From Roseburia hominis (GTDB lineage: Bacteria; Bacillota; Clostridia; Lachnospirales; Lachnospiraceae), in NCBI RefSeq assembly GCF_021531695.1, contig NZ_JADYUI010000001.1, positions 235,755 through 299,754 of the forward strand: DNA of 64,000 nt, written 5' to 3'. The position numbers and the translations under genes are program-made. Below the pieces are notes generated by a model that was not told the DNA's origin, did no database searches, and saw only the letters and a list, made by a program, of their open reading frames with translations. Shown here in pieces: positions 25,631 to 35,207 of this stretch. Each line of letters starts with the position of its first letter. Position 1 is the stretch's first letter.

Positions 25631-28150
25631 TTACATCATCTTGGTGTCTTCCATTCGCTTTTCCATGAAATGTATTAATTTTACAAATGGCAGACGAAGA
25701 ACCAAACCTATCATAAGACCTGCAAGCGCAAAAATCAAAAGCTCTGCCAAATAGGTTTCATATGCTCCCCCATACATTCCTGCCACCGTTTCACGCAAAG
25801 CACCAATTGCATATGGGAATGGAAAAAAGATATATACATTCTGATAGAAATCAGGCAGTATCTCAATCGGATAGGTACCACCAGAACCAGCAATCTGAAT
25901 TACTACAATAACAACCGCAAACGCTTTTCCAATATCTCCAAATGCCAATGTCAGAGAATAAATCAACATGGTAAACGTAAAACTCGCAACTGCTGATGCA
26001 AACCAAAATAGTCCCGGATGTAATATCTGACAATGAAGAAGATAAATATTTCCAAGCACTGTAACCAGCGCCTGTATCTGCCCCATCACAAAGAACAACA
26101 AATATCTTCCAAAAAACAATTGATAAGTCTTTACATTTGTCAGACCTATCGGTTCTGCTTTCACTTTAATCAATGCTGTTAATAACAATCCTCCTACCCA
26201 AAGTGCCAGAACTGTATAAAATGGTGTTACAGCTGAACCGTACGTTTTCACCGGATAGACTGCTTCTGTCTCAATAGATACCGGCTTTGCAAAATATTCT
26301 CCATACACTTCCGGATCTCCTTTAAGTAAATCAAGCAAGGTCTGCATCTTTTGTGTGTCACCGACAGAATCCATCTTATCCGTAACCTCTGTCAGCTTAT
26401 CACTGACTGAACGAATCACACTCTGTATCTGTAACAAACTGTCATCAACACCATTTACCGTAGATTCTACTCCCTCAAAAATAATTCCTATATTCCCAAG
26501 TGTACTATTTAAATCATTCAGTAAATTAGTTACATTTGCAAGTGCCTGTGACATATTATTAAGTACATTGTCCATCTCCGGTACCAGATTACTGGTATAC
26601 ACACCTTTCATATTTTCAATGCTTTGTTTGCATGTAGTAAGTGCCTGTGACACCCCTGCTACATCCCCATCAATAGAGTTTTTTAATTCTTCTCCTATCT
26701 TTCCTGCACCGGCACTTAAAGAAGCTACTCCTTCACTTTTCTGGTTATTAATCGCATTCTGAACTGTTCCGAGCGCATTTTTAATATCAGTTGCTCCATT
26801 TTGCAGTGTTTCAATCGTACCAAGTACAGCTTCAATCTGCTGCTTCGTCTCTTCTTTTATCTCCATAGAATCTGGTACCTGAATCTGTGGAATATCTATT
26901 TCGTCCGGCTGTTCTATCTTATTCGGAAGTTCAATTTCATTAGGCGTTTCCTGAGCTTTATTATCTCCCTGCTCTTCCTCTTTTTCGTCTTCTCGTACCA
27001 GAATCTGCTCTTCCTCTAAAGTTTCTTCCTGTTTGTTAAAATCTCGTATTGCTTCATCATTAGCATCATCAAGAGCACTCTGTGTGCCTTTTATAATTGT
27101 CTGTTTCTGCTGTTCAACCTGATCCTTTTTATCTTCTATCGTTGATGGAATACTATTTTCCAACTTTTCTTCCTGTATCTCAGTCAAAGTACCTTTCAGG
27201 GTATTTAATTGTGTGAGCAATGTCTCCGTGTCTTCTTTGGTTTTTGTAATACTTTCTGCCGTAACTTTTGCTTTATTACCAAGTCCCGTATTCTCCATAT
27301 CCTCCGATACTTTATCTAACGATGTCTGTATCTTTGTTAATGCACTCTGTATATTGGTGTTAAAATCGGCCATCGTTGCCTGCGTAGCATTAAGACTGGC
27401 ATTCGTACTGGTCACATGGATCGCAGTATCTGTAATCTCTTCACTAAGCCCCGGAATCTTATCATTTGCTGCAGCGACTTCCCCCGTCAATGCCTGATTT
27501 CCGGCAATAAAGGTATCAATCATGCTGTCATACTCCTTAAGGCTTGTATTCATGTCTTTTAACTTCTGTTCCAAAGTAAGAATTCCATCCGAATCCTGTA
27601 AATCTCCGGAAAGTTCATTGGTTTCCGCAAAAATCGTACTTGCGACAACCTTGATAAAAGTCTGATTAATACTGGTATTCAATGTAGAAACTGCCGTATC
27701 AGTAATCTTGGTTGCTATCGCATTTTTCTTCTCATTCTCATAATATGTAATAGATGGATTAACAAATCCACTATCCAACGCATTATACATTCCACTGGTA
27801 AAATCTTTCCCAATTACAACTGCCGCATAATAGGAACCTCTTTGTACGCCATCCAATGCCGCTTTCTTGCTGGTAATCACCCAGCCCATACTGTCATTTT
27901 CCTTTAACTGATTGATAACTTCCTCACCCATATTAACGACCGAACCATCCTCTAACGTATAGTCTTTGTCCTCGGACGCAACTGCTATTTTTATACTGGA
28001 TGTATTCGCATATGGATCCCAATTGGAATAAATATTAAACCATGCGTATAGACACGGAATAATGCAGAGACCAATGGCAATAACAAGCGCAAAAAAATTC
28101 TTTGCCAATCCTTTTATATCAGATAAAAAAATTTTGATTATATTCTTCAT
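25631..28150 (-). CDS. YhgE/Pip-family membrane protein, long form
   Basis: An 839-residue paralogue of the protein at 23069. The N-terminus (MKNIIKIFLSDIKGLAKN, then LYAWFNIYSNWDPYANTSS) and the C-terminal permease-like part (FYTVLALWVGGLLL, GSGGTYPIEILPDFYQ) are nearly parallel between the two. The extracellular region is about 130 residues longer, mainly through a Glu/Gln/Lys- and Ile-Pro-rich insert near residues 340-440. The pair plus the small membrane protein probably form a heteromeric complex at the cell surface. Confidence 0.88.
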   Translation of the reverse strand: MKNIIKIFLSDIKGLAKNFFALVIAIGLCIIPCLYAWFNIYSNWDPYANTSSIKIAVASEDKDYTLEDGSVVNMGEEVINQLKENDSMGWVITSKKAALDGVQRGSYYAAVVIGKDFTSGMYNALDSGFVNPSITYYENEKKNAIATKITDTAVSTLNTSINQTFIKVVASTIFAETNELSGDLQDSDGILTLEQKLKDMNTSLKEYDSMIDTFIAGNQALTGEVAAANDKIPGLSEEITDTAIHVTSTNASLNATQATMADFNTNIQSALTKIQTSLDKVSEDMENTGLGNKAKVTAESITKTKEDTETLLTQLNTLKGTLTEIQEEKLENSIPSTIEDKKDQVEQQKQTIIKGTQSALDDANDEAIRDFNKQEETLEEEQILVREDEKEEEQGDNKAQETPNEIELPNKIEQPDEIDIPQIQVPDSMEIKEETKQQIEAVLGTIETLQNGATDIKNALGTVQNAINNQKSEGVASLSAGAGKIGEELKNSIDGDVAGVSQALTTCKQSIENMKGVYTSNLVPEMDNVLNNMSQALANVTNLLNDLNSTLGNIGIIFEGVESTVNGVDDSLLQIQSVIRSVSDKLTEVTDKMDSVGDTQKMQTLLDLLKGDPEVYGEYFAKPVSIETEAVYPVKTYGSAVTPFYTVLALWVGGLLLTALIKVKAEPIGLTNVKTYQLFFGRYLLFFVMGQIQALVTVLGNIYLLHCQILHPGLFWFASAVASFTFTMLIYSLTLAFGDIGKAFAVVIVVIQIAGSGGTYPIEILPDFYQNVYIFFPFPYAIGALRETVAGMYGGAYETYLAELLIFALAGLMIGLVLRLPFVKLIHFMEKRMEDTKMM

Positions 28151-28283
28151 ATGTGATTCCTCTTCTATTTCACAAAAGTTCTAGCCATCAAGCATTTTCC
28201 AGTTTTTATGGTTATAATTCCCAACTAGTGTACCACAAATATTTTAAAACAAATATGAATTTTTTCTAAATTTTCTAAAATAC

Positions 28284-28315
28284 GTAACAGTTCAACCCAC
28301 GCCCATAACTATTAC
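28284..28315. repeat. GTAACAGTT-type palindromic repeat copy
   Basis: GTAACAGTTCAACCCACGCCCATAAC is closely similar to the left arm of the palindrome at 44171 (GTAACAGTTTAGCTCACGCCATAAC). It lies upstream of the YhgE/Pip operon and downstream of glmS. The remaining ~190 bases of this intergenic stretch (28151-28373) show nothing else clear. Confidence 0.55.
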
Positions 28316-28373
28316 TAAATACACAAATACCGGAATAATTCGGGTTAAAGAAAATAATTTTCCATCTTTTCTT

Positions 28374-30194
28374 CTATTCTACTGTAACTACTTTTGCAAG
28401 ATTTCTTGGTTTATCCACATCAAATCCTTTATCTGATGAAACATAATAGGCTAACAGCTGCAAAGCAACTGCTGCTACCAGACACATAAATTCATCTTTG
28501 ACATCCGGCAATGCAAAGCTCATATATTCCCTGCCTGCTTCTTTTAAGATTCGTTCTTTTGCAAATAAAACCACATCCGCTCCCCGCGATTTCACTTCCC
28601 TGATATTGGAAACCTCTTTGGATAAGAGTTTCTCCTGTGTTGCAACCGCAATTACCGGTGTATGGCTGGTAATAAGTGCAAGCGGACCATGTTTTAACTC
28701 ACCGGAAGCATATGCCTCGGAATGAATATAAGAAACCTCTTTTAACTTCAACGAACCTTCCATCATTATCGCATAGTCAAGTCCGCGACCAATCATAAAA
28801 ATATCCTTTGCTTCCAAAATTCCATCTGCAATATGATGAATTTTCTCTTTCTCCCCTAATATTTCTTTCATGGCATCCGGAACCTTTTTTAATTCTCTGA
28901 CATAATTCTTCGTTTCATCCAAAGACAGCTTTCCACGCACATATGCCATACGTAATGCCAACAGACAAAATACTGCAAGCTGTGACGTATATGCTTTTGT
29001 GCTTGCGACCGCAATCTCCGGTCCTGCATTCGTATAAATCACTGCCTCACTTTCTCTTGCAATGGAAGATCCACGCACGTTAATAATTGACAGAGCTTTT
29101 GCCCCTTGTGCTTTCGCATATTTTAATGCCTCTAACGTATCAATGGTCTCTCCTGACTGCGAAACAGCAATCACCAATGTCTGATTCGTAATGACCGGAT
29201 CGCTATACATAAACTCGGACGCCAGTTCTACCGTCACCGGAACTTTTGCCAGAGATTTCATTAAAGACTGTCCCAGTAACCCTGCATGCATTGCCGATCC
29301 GCATGCCACAATTGTCACATTTTCACATTCATAAAGCAGCTGATCCGCTACTCCTTCTTCTGTAAAGTCCGGTAAATCTTCCTTGGTTTTTCCTGCTATT
29401 AAATCTGCAATTACTCCCGGCTGTTCTGCGATTTCTTTTTCCATATAAAATGGAAATCCTTCTTTTTCACTGACATTTAATGCAAAATCAATCTCGACAT
29501 AAGAAGGTTTTACTTCTTTTCCATCGAAATCAAACAGATGCAGTTCCTCTTTTGTCATCTCAAGAATATGATATTCCGGTACTGCAAAATATTGTTTCGT
29601 ATAACCGCCAATCGCTGTAACATCGGATGCAAGCATCGTTCCCTCCGGTGTTTTTGCTGCAACAATCGGGCTGACATTTCGCACCGAATAAATGGTTTCC
29701 GGTCTGTCTGCAAACATGATAACAAATGCAAAGGTTCCTTTTAATTTATCGACTGCATTTTTTATACCTGCAATCGGGTCTCCTTCATAAAAATGATCAA
29801 ATACTGCTGCTGCAATCTCTGTATCGGTATCGGAATGCAATTTTCCTTCCAACGCATATTCGACAGCAAGTTCCCTGTAATTTTCAATGATTCCATTATG
29901 TACCAGCGTCACCTTTCCAAAACAGTGCGGATGTGCATTATCATCATTTACTCCTCCGTGGGTTGCCCATCTGGTATGACCGATTCCACAAGTTGCCTCT
30001 ATCTCCTGCTTTTTGCACACAGCACGCAAATCTGCCACACGTCCTGCACATTTGTAGACAGAGGTTTCTTTTGTTTTTTCATCAACAACTGCTACTCCCG
30101 CACTATCGTATCCCCGATACTCCAAAAGTTCCAGGCCGTTTAATAAAATATCCTTTACTTTTTTCTTTCCTGTATAGCCAATGATTCCACACAT
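28374..30194 (-). CDS. glmS: Glutamine-fructose-6-phosphate aminotransferase
   Basis: GlmS makes glucosamine-6-phosphate from fructose-6-phosphate and glutamine, the first step to UDP-GlcNAc for peptidoglycan. The frame extends to a GTG at 30206, but the enzyme needs cysteine as its processed N-terminal nucleophile, so the ATG at 30194 (MCGIIGYTGKK) is the start. The glutaminase domain covers residues ~1-240 (GIGHTRWATHG, HNGIIENY), followed by two SIS sugar-isomerase domains (VACGSAMHAGLLG ... AVSQSGETIDT, and GRGLDYAIMMEGSLKLKE ... YASGELKHGPLALI). The C-terminus KPRNLAKVVTVE is canonical. Expression is controlled by the upstream glmS ribozyme. Confidence 0.98.
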   Translation of the reverse strand: MCGIIGYTGKKKVKDILLNGLELLEYRGYDSAGVAVVDEKTKETSVYKCAGRVADLRAVCKKQEIEATCGIGHTRWATHGGVNDDNAHPHCFGKVTLVHNGIIENYRELAVEYALEGKLHSDTDTEIAAAVFDHFYEGDPIAGIKNAVDKLKGTFAFVIMFADRPETIYSVRNVSPIVAAKTPEGTMLASDVTAIGGYTKQYFAVPEYHILEMTKEELHLFDFDGKEVKPSYVEIDFALNVSEKEGFPFYMEKEIAEQPGVIADLIAGKTKEDLPDFTEEGVADQLLYECENVTIVACGSAMHAGLLGQSLMKSLAKVPVTVELASEFMYSDPVITNQTLVIAVSQSGETIDTLEALKYAKAQGAKALSIINVRGSSIARESEAVIYTNAGPEIAVASTKAYTSQLAVFCLLALRMAYVRGKLSLDETKNYVRELKKVPDAMKEILGEKEKIHHIADGILEAKDIFMIGRGLDYAIMMEGSLKLKEVSYIHSEAYASGELKHGPLALITSHTPVIAVATQEKLLSKEVSNIREVKSRGADVVLFAKERILKEAGREYMSFALPDVKDEFMCLVAAVALQLLAYYVSSDKGFDVDKPRNLAKVVTVE

Positions 30195-30284
30195 AAATTT
30201 TCTCACCTTTCCTTATCTATCTCTTATATATATGAATTTATTCCTATCTCTTTTCATTTATATCTTCCGTTATATCGTATTTGT

Positions 30285-30410
30285 TTTGCAGTCACCCGCA
30301 TATTTGCCGATATATCTCGCAGCGGAATCTACGAAAGGGCGTCCGCCGAATTTTCGATAACCCTTTTCCTCGTTAACCTGAAATCGCTCCTTTCAGGTAC
30401 ATGGCGCTAG
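30285..30410 (-). ncRNA. glmS self-cleaving ribozyme / riboswitch
   Basis: The minus strand carries the full glmS ribozyme signature in the 5' leader of glmS: the cleavage site before GCGCCA (30407-30402), AACGAGGAAAAGGG, then TTATCGAAAATTCGGCGGA (the conserved pseudoknot core), GCCCTTTCG closing the helix, and the 3' GGGTGACTGC domain. Glucosamine-6-phosphate acts as cofactor for cleavage, and the cut transcript is degraded, so glmS is shut off when its product accumulates (established for the family). About 90 bases separate the ribozyme end from the glmS ATG. Confidence 0.96.
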
Positions 30411-30479
30411 ATGGGAAAATTTATTTTCTTCATAGGCTTATTCCGGTATTTCTATATTCAGTTTTCAACGTACATCTCT

Positions 30480-30508
30480 ACTATAACTTTCAGGAAAGAG
30501 TTTGTCCA
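30480..30508 (-). promoter_or_regulatory. Probable glmS promoter
   Basis: On the minus strand TGGACA (30508-30503), a 17-base spacer and TATAGT (30485-30480). Transcription would start near 30473, giving about 65 bases before the ribozyme cleavage site. It lies just past the stop codon of the histidine kinase gene. Confidence 0.6.
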
Positions 30509-30513
30509 GTTTT

Positions 30514-31599
30514 TTATAACGTCAGGATAAAATCTGTTGATTTTTTCCCACTCTGCACTTCTATCGTCCCCTTATGCAATTCCATAATCTGTTTTACAAT
30601 TGCAAGTCCAAGTCCGTTGCCTTCTTTTGCACCATTTTTCTTTTCTCTGTAAAATCTTTCAAATATTGTACTTTGCTCTTCCTTCGGAATCTCCGGTCCA
30701 TAATTTCGAAAAATAATGCAGGTCTTTCCTTCCGATGTCGTTTTTCCAAAAATATCCAGATATTTTCCCTGCGCAGCATATTTTATTGTATTCGTAACCA
30801 GATTTTCAACCACGCGTTTCAACAAAAACGGATCTACGACAACTTCCAGTTCCGGTTCCACAAAAAAACGACAATTCATCTCATTTTTTTCAAACTCTCC
30901 GGTAAAAGAAAGAATCACCTGTTCCAAAAAGACATTTAACTTTATCTTTTCTTTTTTTATTTTAAAGTCAATAGAACTAAGTTTGGAAAACTCAAATATT
31001 TGTTGGATAGATGCATTCAATTCTTCCGTTTTATCTGCAACTATACCACAATATTGCTCAAGTTCTTCTTTGCTTTGGTATTTATTCTTTTGAATCAAAG
31101 ATGCATAACCACGTATTGACATCAATGGCGTCTTTAAGTCATGGGAAAGATTTGCAATCATCATGATTCTCTCTTCATGCAATTTTTCCTCATGTTCCTT
31201 TGATATTTTTAATTCTTTTGCCATATGATTGACATTTTCTGCTAATTTCCCAAGTTCATCCTTTCTTTTTGTTTCAATTTCAATATCAAGATTTCCACCT
31301 GCCACTTTTTCAATATTAAATGAAATTTCAGAAATTGCATCTGTGATCGGTGTCATTTTTTTTACAAGCAAAAGGAATGTGATAAGAGAAAACAGTCCTA
31401 CTGCCATCAATAGAAAGGCAATCATTGCCTTGTAACTATTATTATACCACTGCATAAACACGGTAAACTGTTCCGGTGCAACTATCGAAAACACACTAAA
31501 ACCAATCCAAAACAGCAATACAACAAAAATTCCTGCGAAAAGAATACTCTGTATAAATATTTTTATAATTTCTATTTTTAGATACTTACGATTCTCCAA
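30514..31599 (-). CDS. Membrane sensor histidine kinase
   Basis: A 361-residue two-component kinase. Two membrane helices (about 13-36 and 55-78) flank a very short extracellular loop of ~20 residues, so it probably senses a membrane-associated or intramembrane signal. A HAMP linker follows (TDAISEISFNIEKVAGGNLDIEIETKRKDELGKLAENVN), then HisKA with the phospho-acceptor in SHDLKTPLMSIRGYASL, and the ATPase with NLVTNTIKYA and GNGLGLAIVKQI. Start is a TTG (31599) preceded by GGGGAGTGGG; it overlaps the response regulator by 14 bases. Together with the regulator it forms a complete two-component pair. Confidence 0.9.
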   Translation of the reverse strand: MENRKYLKIEIIKIFIQSILFAGIFVVLLFWIGFSVFSIVAPEQFTVFMQWYNNSYKAMIAFLLMAVGLFSLITFLLLVKKMTPITDAISEISFNIEKVAGGNLDIEIETKRKDELGKLAENVNHMAKELKISKEHEEKLHEERIMMIANLSHDLKTPLMSIRGYASLIQKNKYQSKEELEQYCGIVADKTEELNASIQQIFEFSKLSSIDFKIKKEKIKLNVFLEQVILSFTGEFEKNEMNCRFFVEPELEVVVDPFLLKRVVENLVTNTIKYAAQGKYLDIFGKTTSEGKTCIIFRNYGPEIPKEEQSTIFERFYREKKNGAKEGNGLGLAIVKQIMELHKGTIEVQSGKKSTDFILTL

Positions 31600-32278
31600 T
31601 TGTATATCCCACTCCCCAAACAGTTTCTATAATTTCCGGTTTTTTCGGATTAACTTCTATCTTTTCCCGCAATCTCCACATATGTGACATGACAGTATTA
31701 TTTCCTTCATAGTATTTTTCTGCCCATAATTTCTTGTAAATATCATCAGAACTGAATACCTCTCCTTTATGTTTTAACAAAAACCATAAGATATCATATT
31801 CTGTAGGCGTTAATTTCACTTCTTTTCCATAGAGTTCTACACGATGATGTTTTTCATCCAACGTAAGTCCTTTTGCTTCAAGCACTTGTTCTTTTGGCAT
31901 TCCTTTATTAAAATAAGTAAATCTGCGTAACTGCGATTCTACACGTGCAATCAGCTCTTCTAACGAAAATGGTTTTCCAATATAATCATCTGCCCCTGCC
32001 CGCAATCCTCTTATTTTATCTTCTTCCTGTACTTTGGCACTTGCCATGATAATTGGTACATTATTATAAGCTGCACGAATTTTCTCCAAAACAGATATTC
32101 CGTCAATTCCCGGTAGCATCACATCCAAAACAACCAATGCGATTTCTTTTTCCTTTAATAGTGCAAGTCCCTCCTCTCCTGTATGGGCAAGGCAGGCTTG
32201 ATAACCTGCCTCTTTCAGTGCCTTCTCTATTAATGCTGCAATTTCTTTTTCATCTTCGATTACTAAAATCTGATTCAT
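31586..32278 (-). CDS. OmpR-family response regulator
   Basis: A 230-residue regulator. The receiver domain has EDEKE near the N-terminus and the phospho-acceptor aspartate in VVLDVMLPGIDG (about residue 53), plus the conserved lysine in DDYIGKPFSLEEL. The C-terminal winged helix (VKLTPTEYDILWFLLKHKGEVFS ... MSHMWRLREKIE) binds DNA. It lies between the beta-lactamase-fold gene and the kinase, reading in the same direction, so the hydrolase gene is upstream in the likely operon and may itself be a target. Confidence 0.93.
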   Translation of the reverse strand: MNQILVIEDEKEIAALIEKALKEAGYQACLAHTGEEGLALLKEKEIALVVLDVMLPGIDGISVLEKIRAAYNNVPIIMASAKVQEEDKIRGLRAGADDYIGKPFSLEELIARVESQLRRFTYFNKGMPKEQVLEAKGLTLDEKHHRVELYGKEVKLTPTEYDILWFLLKHKGEVFSSDDIYKKLWAEKYYEGNNTVMSHMWRLREKIEVNPKKPEIIETVWGVGYTIGES

Positions 32279-32304
32279 GTTTCCTCACTCTCTGCTGCAT
32301 CAAT

Positions 32305-34194
32305 TTAAATATGAAAATAATATAAATTCCATACCAGCAATAATTGAAACAGCAAAAATATTCCTATTGTTTTCTTTCTTTTTCCGCCTTTTTGGAACAG
32401 CAAAACCAGTTCCGGTATTATAACTACGACAGAAGCAAAATTTCCCATTCCCAAAAGCAATCTCATGAGCCATTCTCTACTATAATCATAAGACATTATC
32501 ATTTTTATGGCAATCAAAATACCTGCAACGCTTCCAACCGTTGACAGAATTCCTCCTGTTCCTGCCAGAACATACATTATTTTCTGAGACAACACGGTTT
32601 CTTTTTTACCTTGACATAACAAAGAAATTCCAAAAATCATTGTCATCAAAAATGCCAAAAACAATCCGCCAAGCAAAATGCTCTTACTTTCAAACCATGC
32701 AACTTTTTCAAAACCGACATGACTGACATTGGTATATGCACAACTTATTTGTCCGTCACTTTCATTTCGTGAAAATGCTATATATCCTTTTTGATCTTGA
32801 CGCAAAAATACATCTTTTTGGTAAGGCAACAGTAACGTTTCTTCTTTTTCTTTTTTCTGGTTATATCCTTCCATTTTTAATTGCCCACTTTTGTCCTTGG
32901 AAATTTTCAAATCTGATGTTTCCATTAATATTCCTATTTTCATTAAATTCGTTTGGGCAATTCCATCATAACTGCGGTAGGTTCCTACATAAGATTCCAA
33001 ATCATCTTCTGCCGCATCATTGATTTTCTGTCTCATTTCTTCTTTAGAATAAAAATAATCAAAAAACGCCTCTTCAAAATCAAAGCAAATACCACTCAAA
33101 CTGTTTGTTGCTACATAAATTCCTATTTGCTCATCCGGCAATAATAACATTGTGGTTGCATATCCCGGTAATGCGCCTTCATGCTTTAACACCAGGACTC
33201 CATTTATACGATCACGCACAAATCCATATCCCATCCCCTCAAAGACAGGATTATTTGCAAATTGACGCTTCTGCATCTTAATAACTGTTTCACTGTTTAG
33301 GACTTTCGTATTCTCGAATAGCCCATCATTTAACTGCATTTCCATATAATTTTCCATGTCTGTCACACTGGCAATAATTCCTGAAGAACCAGAGGTATAC
33401 TGATATGCAAATGGCTGCTTTTCGTAATCTTCTCCATTATATTCATACCCTGTTGCCATCGTACCTTGCGGAATTCTTACAGATGCACTGGTCATCTGAA
33501 GAGGATTTAATAAATGCTCTGTAACATAGTTTTCATACGTTTCGCCAGACTGTTGCTCTACAATATAGCCAAGTAAATTATAACCCATATTGGAATAACA
33601 ACTCATTGTACCCGGTTTTCTTATTACCGTTGGAATATGTGTCTTAAAATAATCTTTCTGAGATTTTATGTTGTCCATTTGCAGGGTACTTCCATTTAAT
33701 TCAGACTGCTCATCCAAGCCACCGGTATGCGTTAAAAGTTCACGACAGGTAATTGTCTCCTGAAGCGGATTACTTATTTTGATATCACCAACATAATTTG
33801 TAATATCCTCATTTAAATCCAGTTTTCCCTCTTCTTCTAACTGCATAATAGCTGTCGCTGTAAACAATTTAGATACGGAACAGGCCGGAAATAACGTTTT
33901 ATCAGCTTCTACCGGTATATTCTTTTCTTTATCAGAAACACCATATTCCGCATGAAGCAATTCTTCCTTTCCTTTTACGACAGAGACTGCCACCCCAGGC
34001 ACATGATACTTATCCATATTTGCTGAAAAATAAGTGTCTAAAAAGTCCTGCATACTTTCTTTTGTAATTGCCACCTTCGTTTTCGGTACTTCATCATTTG
34101 CATATAGTTTCTGCAACTGTCCTCCTGTGTTACTCAATAAAAGCGTTACCATAAATCCGGCAATTACCCGAATCATATTGTTTCTTTTTTTCAT
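32305..34194 (-). CDS. Membrane-anchored serine hydrolase with class C beta-lactamase fold
   Basis: A 629-residue protein. A signal or anchor helix (about 8-27) precedes a beta-lactamase/transpeptidase-like domain (~45-370). The active site is intact: SVSK (serine 106, lysine 109), YSN as the second motif, and KHEGA in place of the KTG triad. A lipocalin-like domain (~400-490) follows, then four membrane helices at the C-terminus. Such fusions act as D-amino-acid or surface peptide hydrolases; resistance to beta-lactams is not implied. It is the first gene of a tight cluster with a response regulator and kinase (gap 26 bases), which suggests it takes part in the envelope response that the pair controls. 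Confidence 0.88.
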   Translation of the reverse strand: MKKRNNMIRVIAGFMVTLLLSNTGGQLQKLYANDEVPKTKVAITKESMQDFLDTYFSANMDKYHVPGVAVSVVKGKEELLHAEYGVSDKEKNIPVEADKTLFPACSVSKLFTATAIMQLEEEGKLDLNEDITNYVGDIKISNPLQETITCRELLTHTGGLDEQSELNGSTLQMDNIKSQKDYFKTHIPTVIRKPGTMSCYSNMGYNLLGYIVEQQSGETYENYVTEHLLNPLQMTSASVRIPQGTMATGYEYNGEDYEKQPFAYQYTSGSSGIIASVTDMENYMEMQLNDGLFENTKVLNSETVIKMQKRQFANNPVFEGMGYGFVRDRINGVLVLKHEGALPGYATTMLLLPDEQIGIYVATNSLSGICFDFEEAFFDYFYSKEEMRQKINDAAEDDLESYVGTYRSYDGIAQTNLMKIGILMETSDLKISKDKSGQLKMEGYNQKKEKEETLLLPYQKDVFLRQDQKGYIAFSRNESDGQISCAYTNVSHVGFEKVAWFESKSILLGGLFLAFLMTMIFGISLLCQGKKETVLSQKIMYVLAGTGGILSTVGSVAGILIAIKMIMSYDYSREWLMRLLLGMGNFASVVVIIPELVLLFQKGGKRKKTIGIFLLFQLLLVWNLYYFHI

Positions 34195-34323
34195 AAAACC
34201 ACCTCTTTCTTTATCATGGTTTTATGATAATGGAAAATTTTTTTCTGTTTTTCACTTTTTTCTAACAATTTAGTGAAAAAAAGGAAGAACCTAAAAAGAT
34301 TCTTCCTCGCTACTCATTTCTTC

Positions 34324-34923
34324 TTATTTACTTATGGTTTCTTTCAAAATTCCGGTAATCTCTACCATAGATTGTTCAAACTCTTCTGCATTATTATTCT
34401 TGAAAATCAAAAGTGCATCCTTACTGTCCGGTGCAGCAAGCTCCGCCGGGATTTCAAAATTGCAGGAAGCAATATATTCATCCCAATGCTCTAACTTCCA
34501 TGTATCACGATCGGAATTACGCTCAATCATACGCTCATGTACAATTTCAGGATCTGTCTGAACCCAGATAACAGAAAGGGTTGCACCTTTTTCTGCTAAT
34601 TTTGCTTTTAAGCTGTTCATGTAATTCAAATCGCGAATCTCTCTGGTAAATGGTGCATTAATCAGCGCAAGGTCACTATAATCCAAAGCTTCTAATGCAA
34701 GATCTACAACACATTCGTATTCATAATCCCTGATATTCTCTTCAAAGAAATCACTACTTCTATTATAAGGCTCACCTGCCACTTTAAAAATCTGTTTGGA
34801 TAATACAATTAAAGTATCCTTATCCAGATATACGCACTGGTCTAAACGTTTTGCCAATGCTTTTGAGATATATGTTTTGCCACATGCTGGCGGTGATGTT
34901 ACGATAATAAGTTTCTTCGACAT
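34324..34923 (-). CDS. P-loop ATPase/kinase-like protein (AAA_33/zeta-like)
   Basis: A 199-residue P-loop protein. The phosphate-binding loop is TSPPACGKTYIS at residues 9-20; the first glycine of GxxxxGKT is replaced by serine-proline, as in several small nucleoside-kinase or zeta-like relatives. The rest (LINAPFTREIRDLNYMNSL, VIWVQTDPEIVHERMIERNSDRDTWK) resembles a kinase lid with basic residues. The substrate is unknown. The frame extends upstream to 34974, but the ATG at 34923 follows AGGAGG and yields a natural MSKKLIIVT start. Monocistronic. Upstream (34924-35207, 284 bases) only AT-rich sequence is seen. Confidence 0.8.
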   Translation of the reverse strand: MSKKLIIVTSPPACGKTYISKALAKRLDQCVYLDKDTLIVLSKQIFKVAGEPYNRSSDFFEENIRDYEYECVVDLALEALDYSDLALINAPFTREIRDLNYMNSLKAKLAEKGATLSVIWVQTDPEIVHERMIERNSDRDTWKLEHWDEYIASCNFEIPAELAAPDSKDALLIFKNNNAEEFEQSMVEITGILKETISK

Positions 34924-35207
34924 AATATGATTTCCTCCTAATGACTGAATCAGTAAAACTATATATTTTAGCATAACCAGTTTAACCTGATTTTACGTTC
35001 TTAAGACTACATTATATATACTTTTTCTCTATTTTTCAATCATTTTTCATCTGGGTTTTTTCACATAAAAATTTTACAGGATTCGTACAAAATCAACTAT
35101 AATTTTTGAATTTTCATAAAGCAAAAAAACTTTTTTTCATCACTTCGCACAAACTTTTTTGTCGATTTTTCTTTCATTTGGGACGTTCATCCAAAAAATA
35201 TATAAAA

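Noticed and set aside
32305..34194. Antibiotic-resistance beta-lactamase
   Set aside because: The third motif is KHEGA rather than KTG and the protein carries extra membrane and lipocalin-like domains; this points to a surface hydrolase, not a secreted lactamase.
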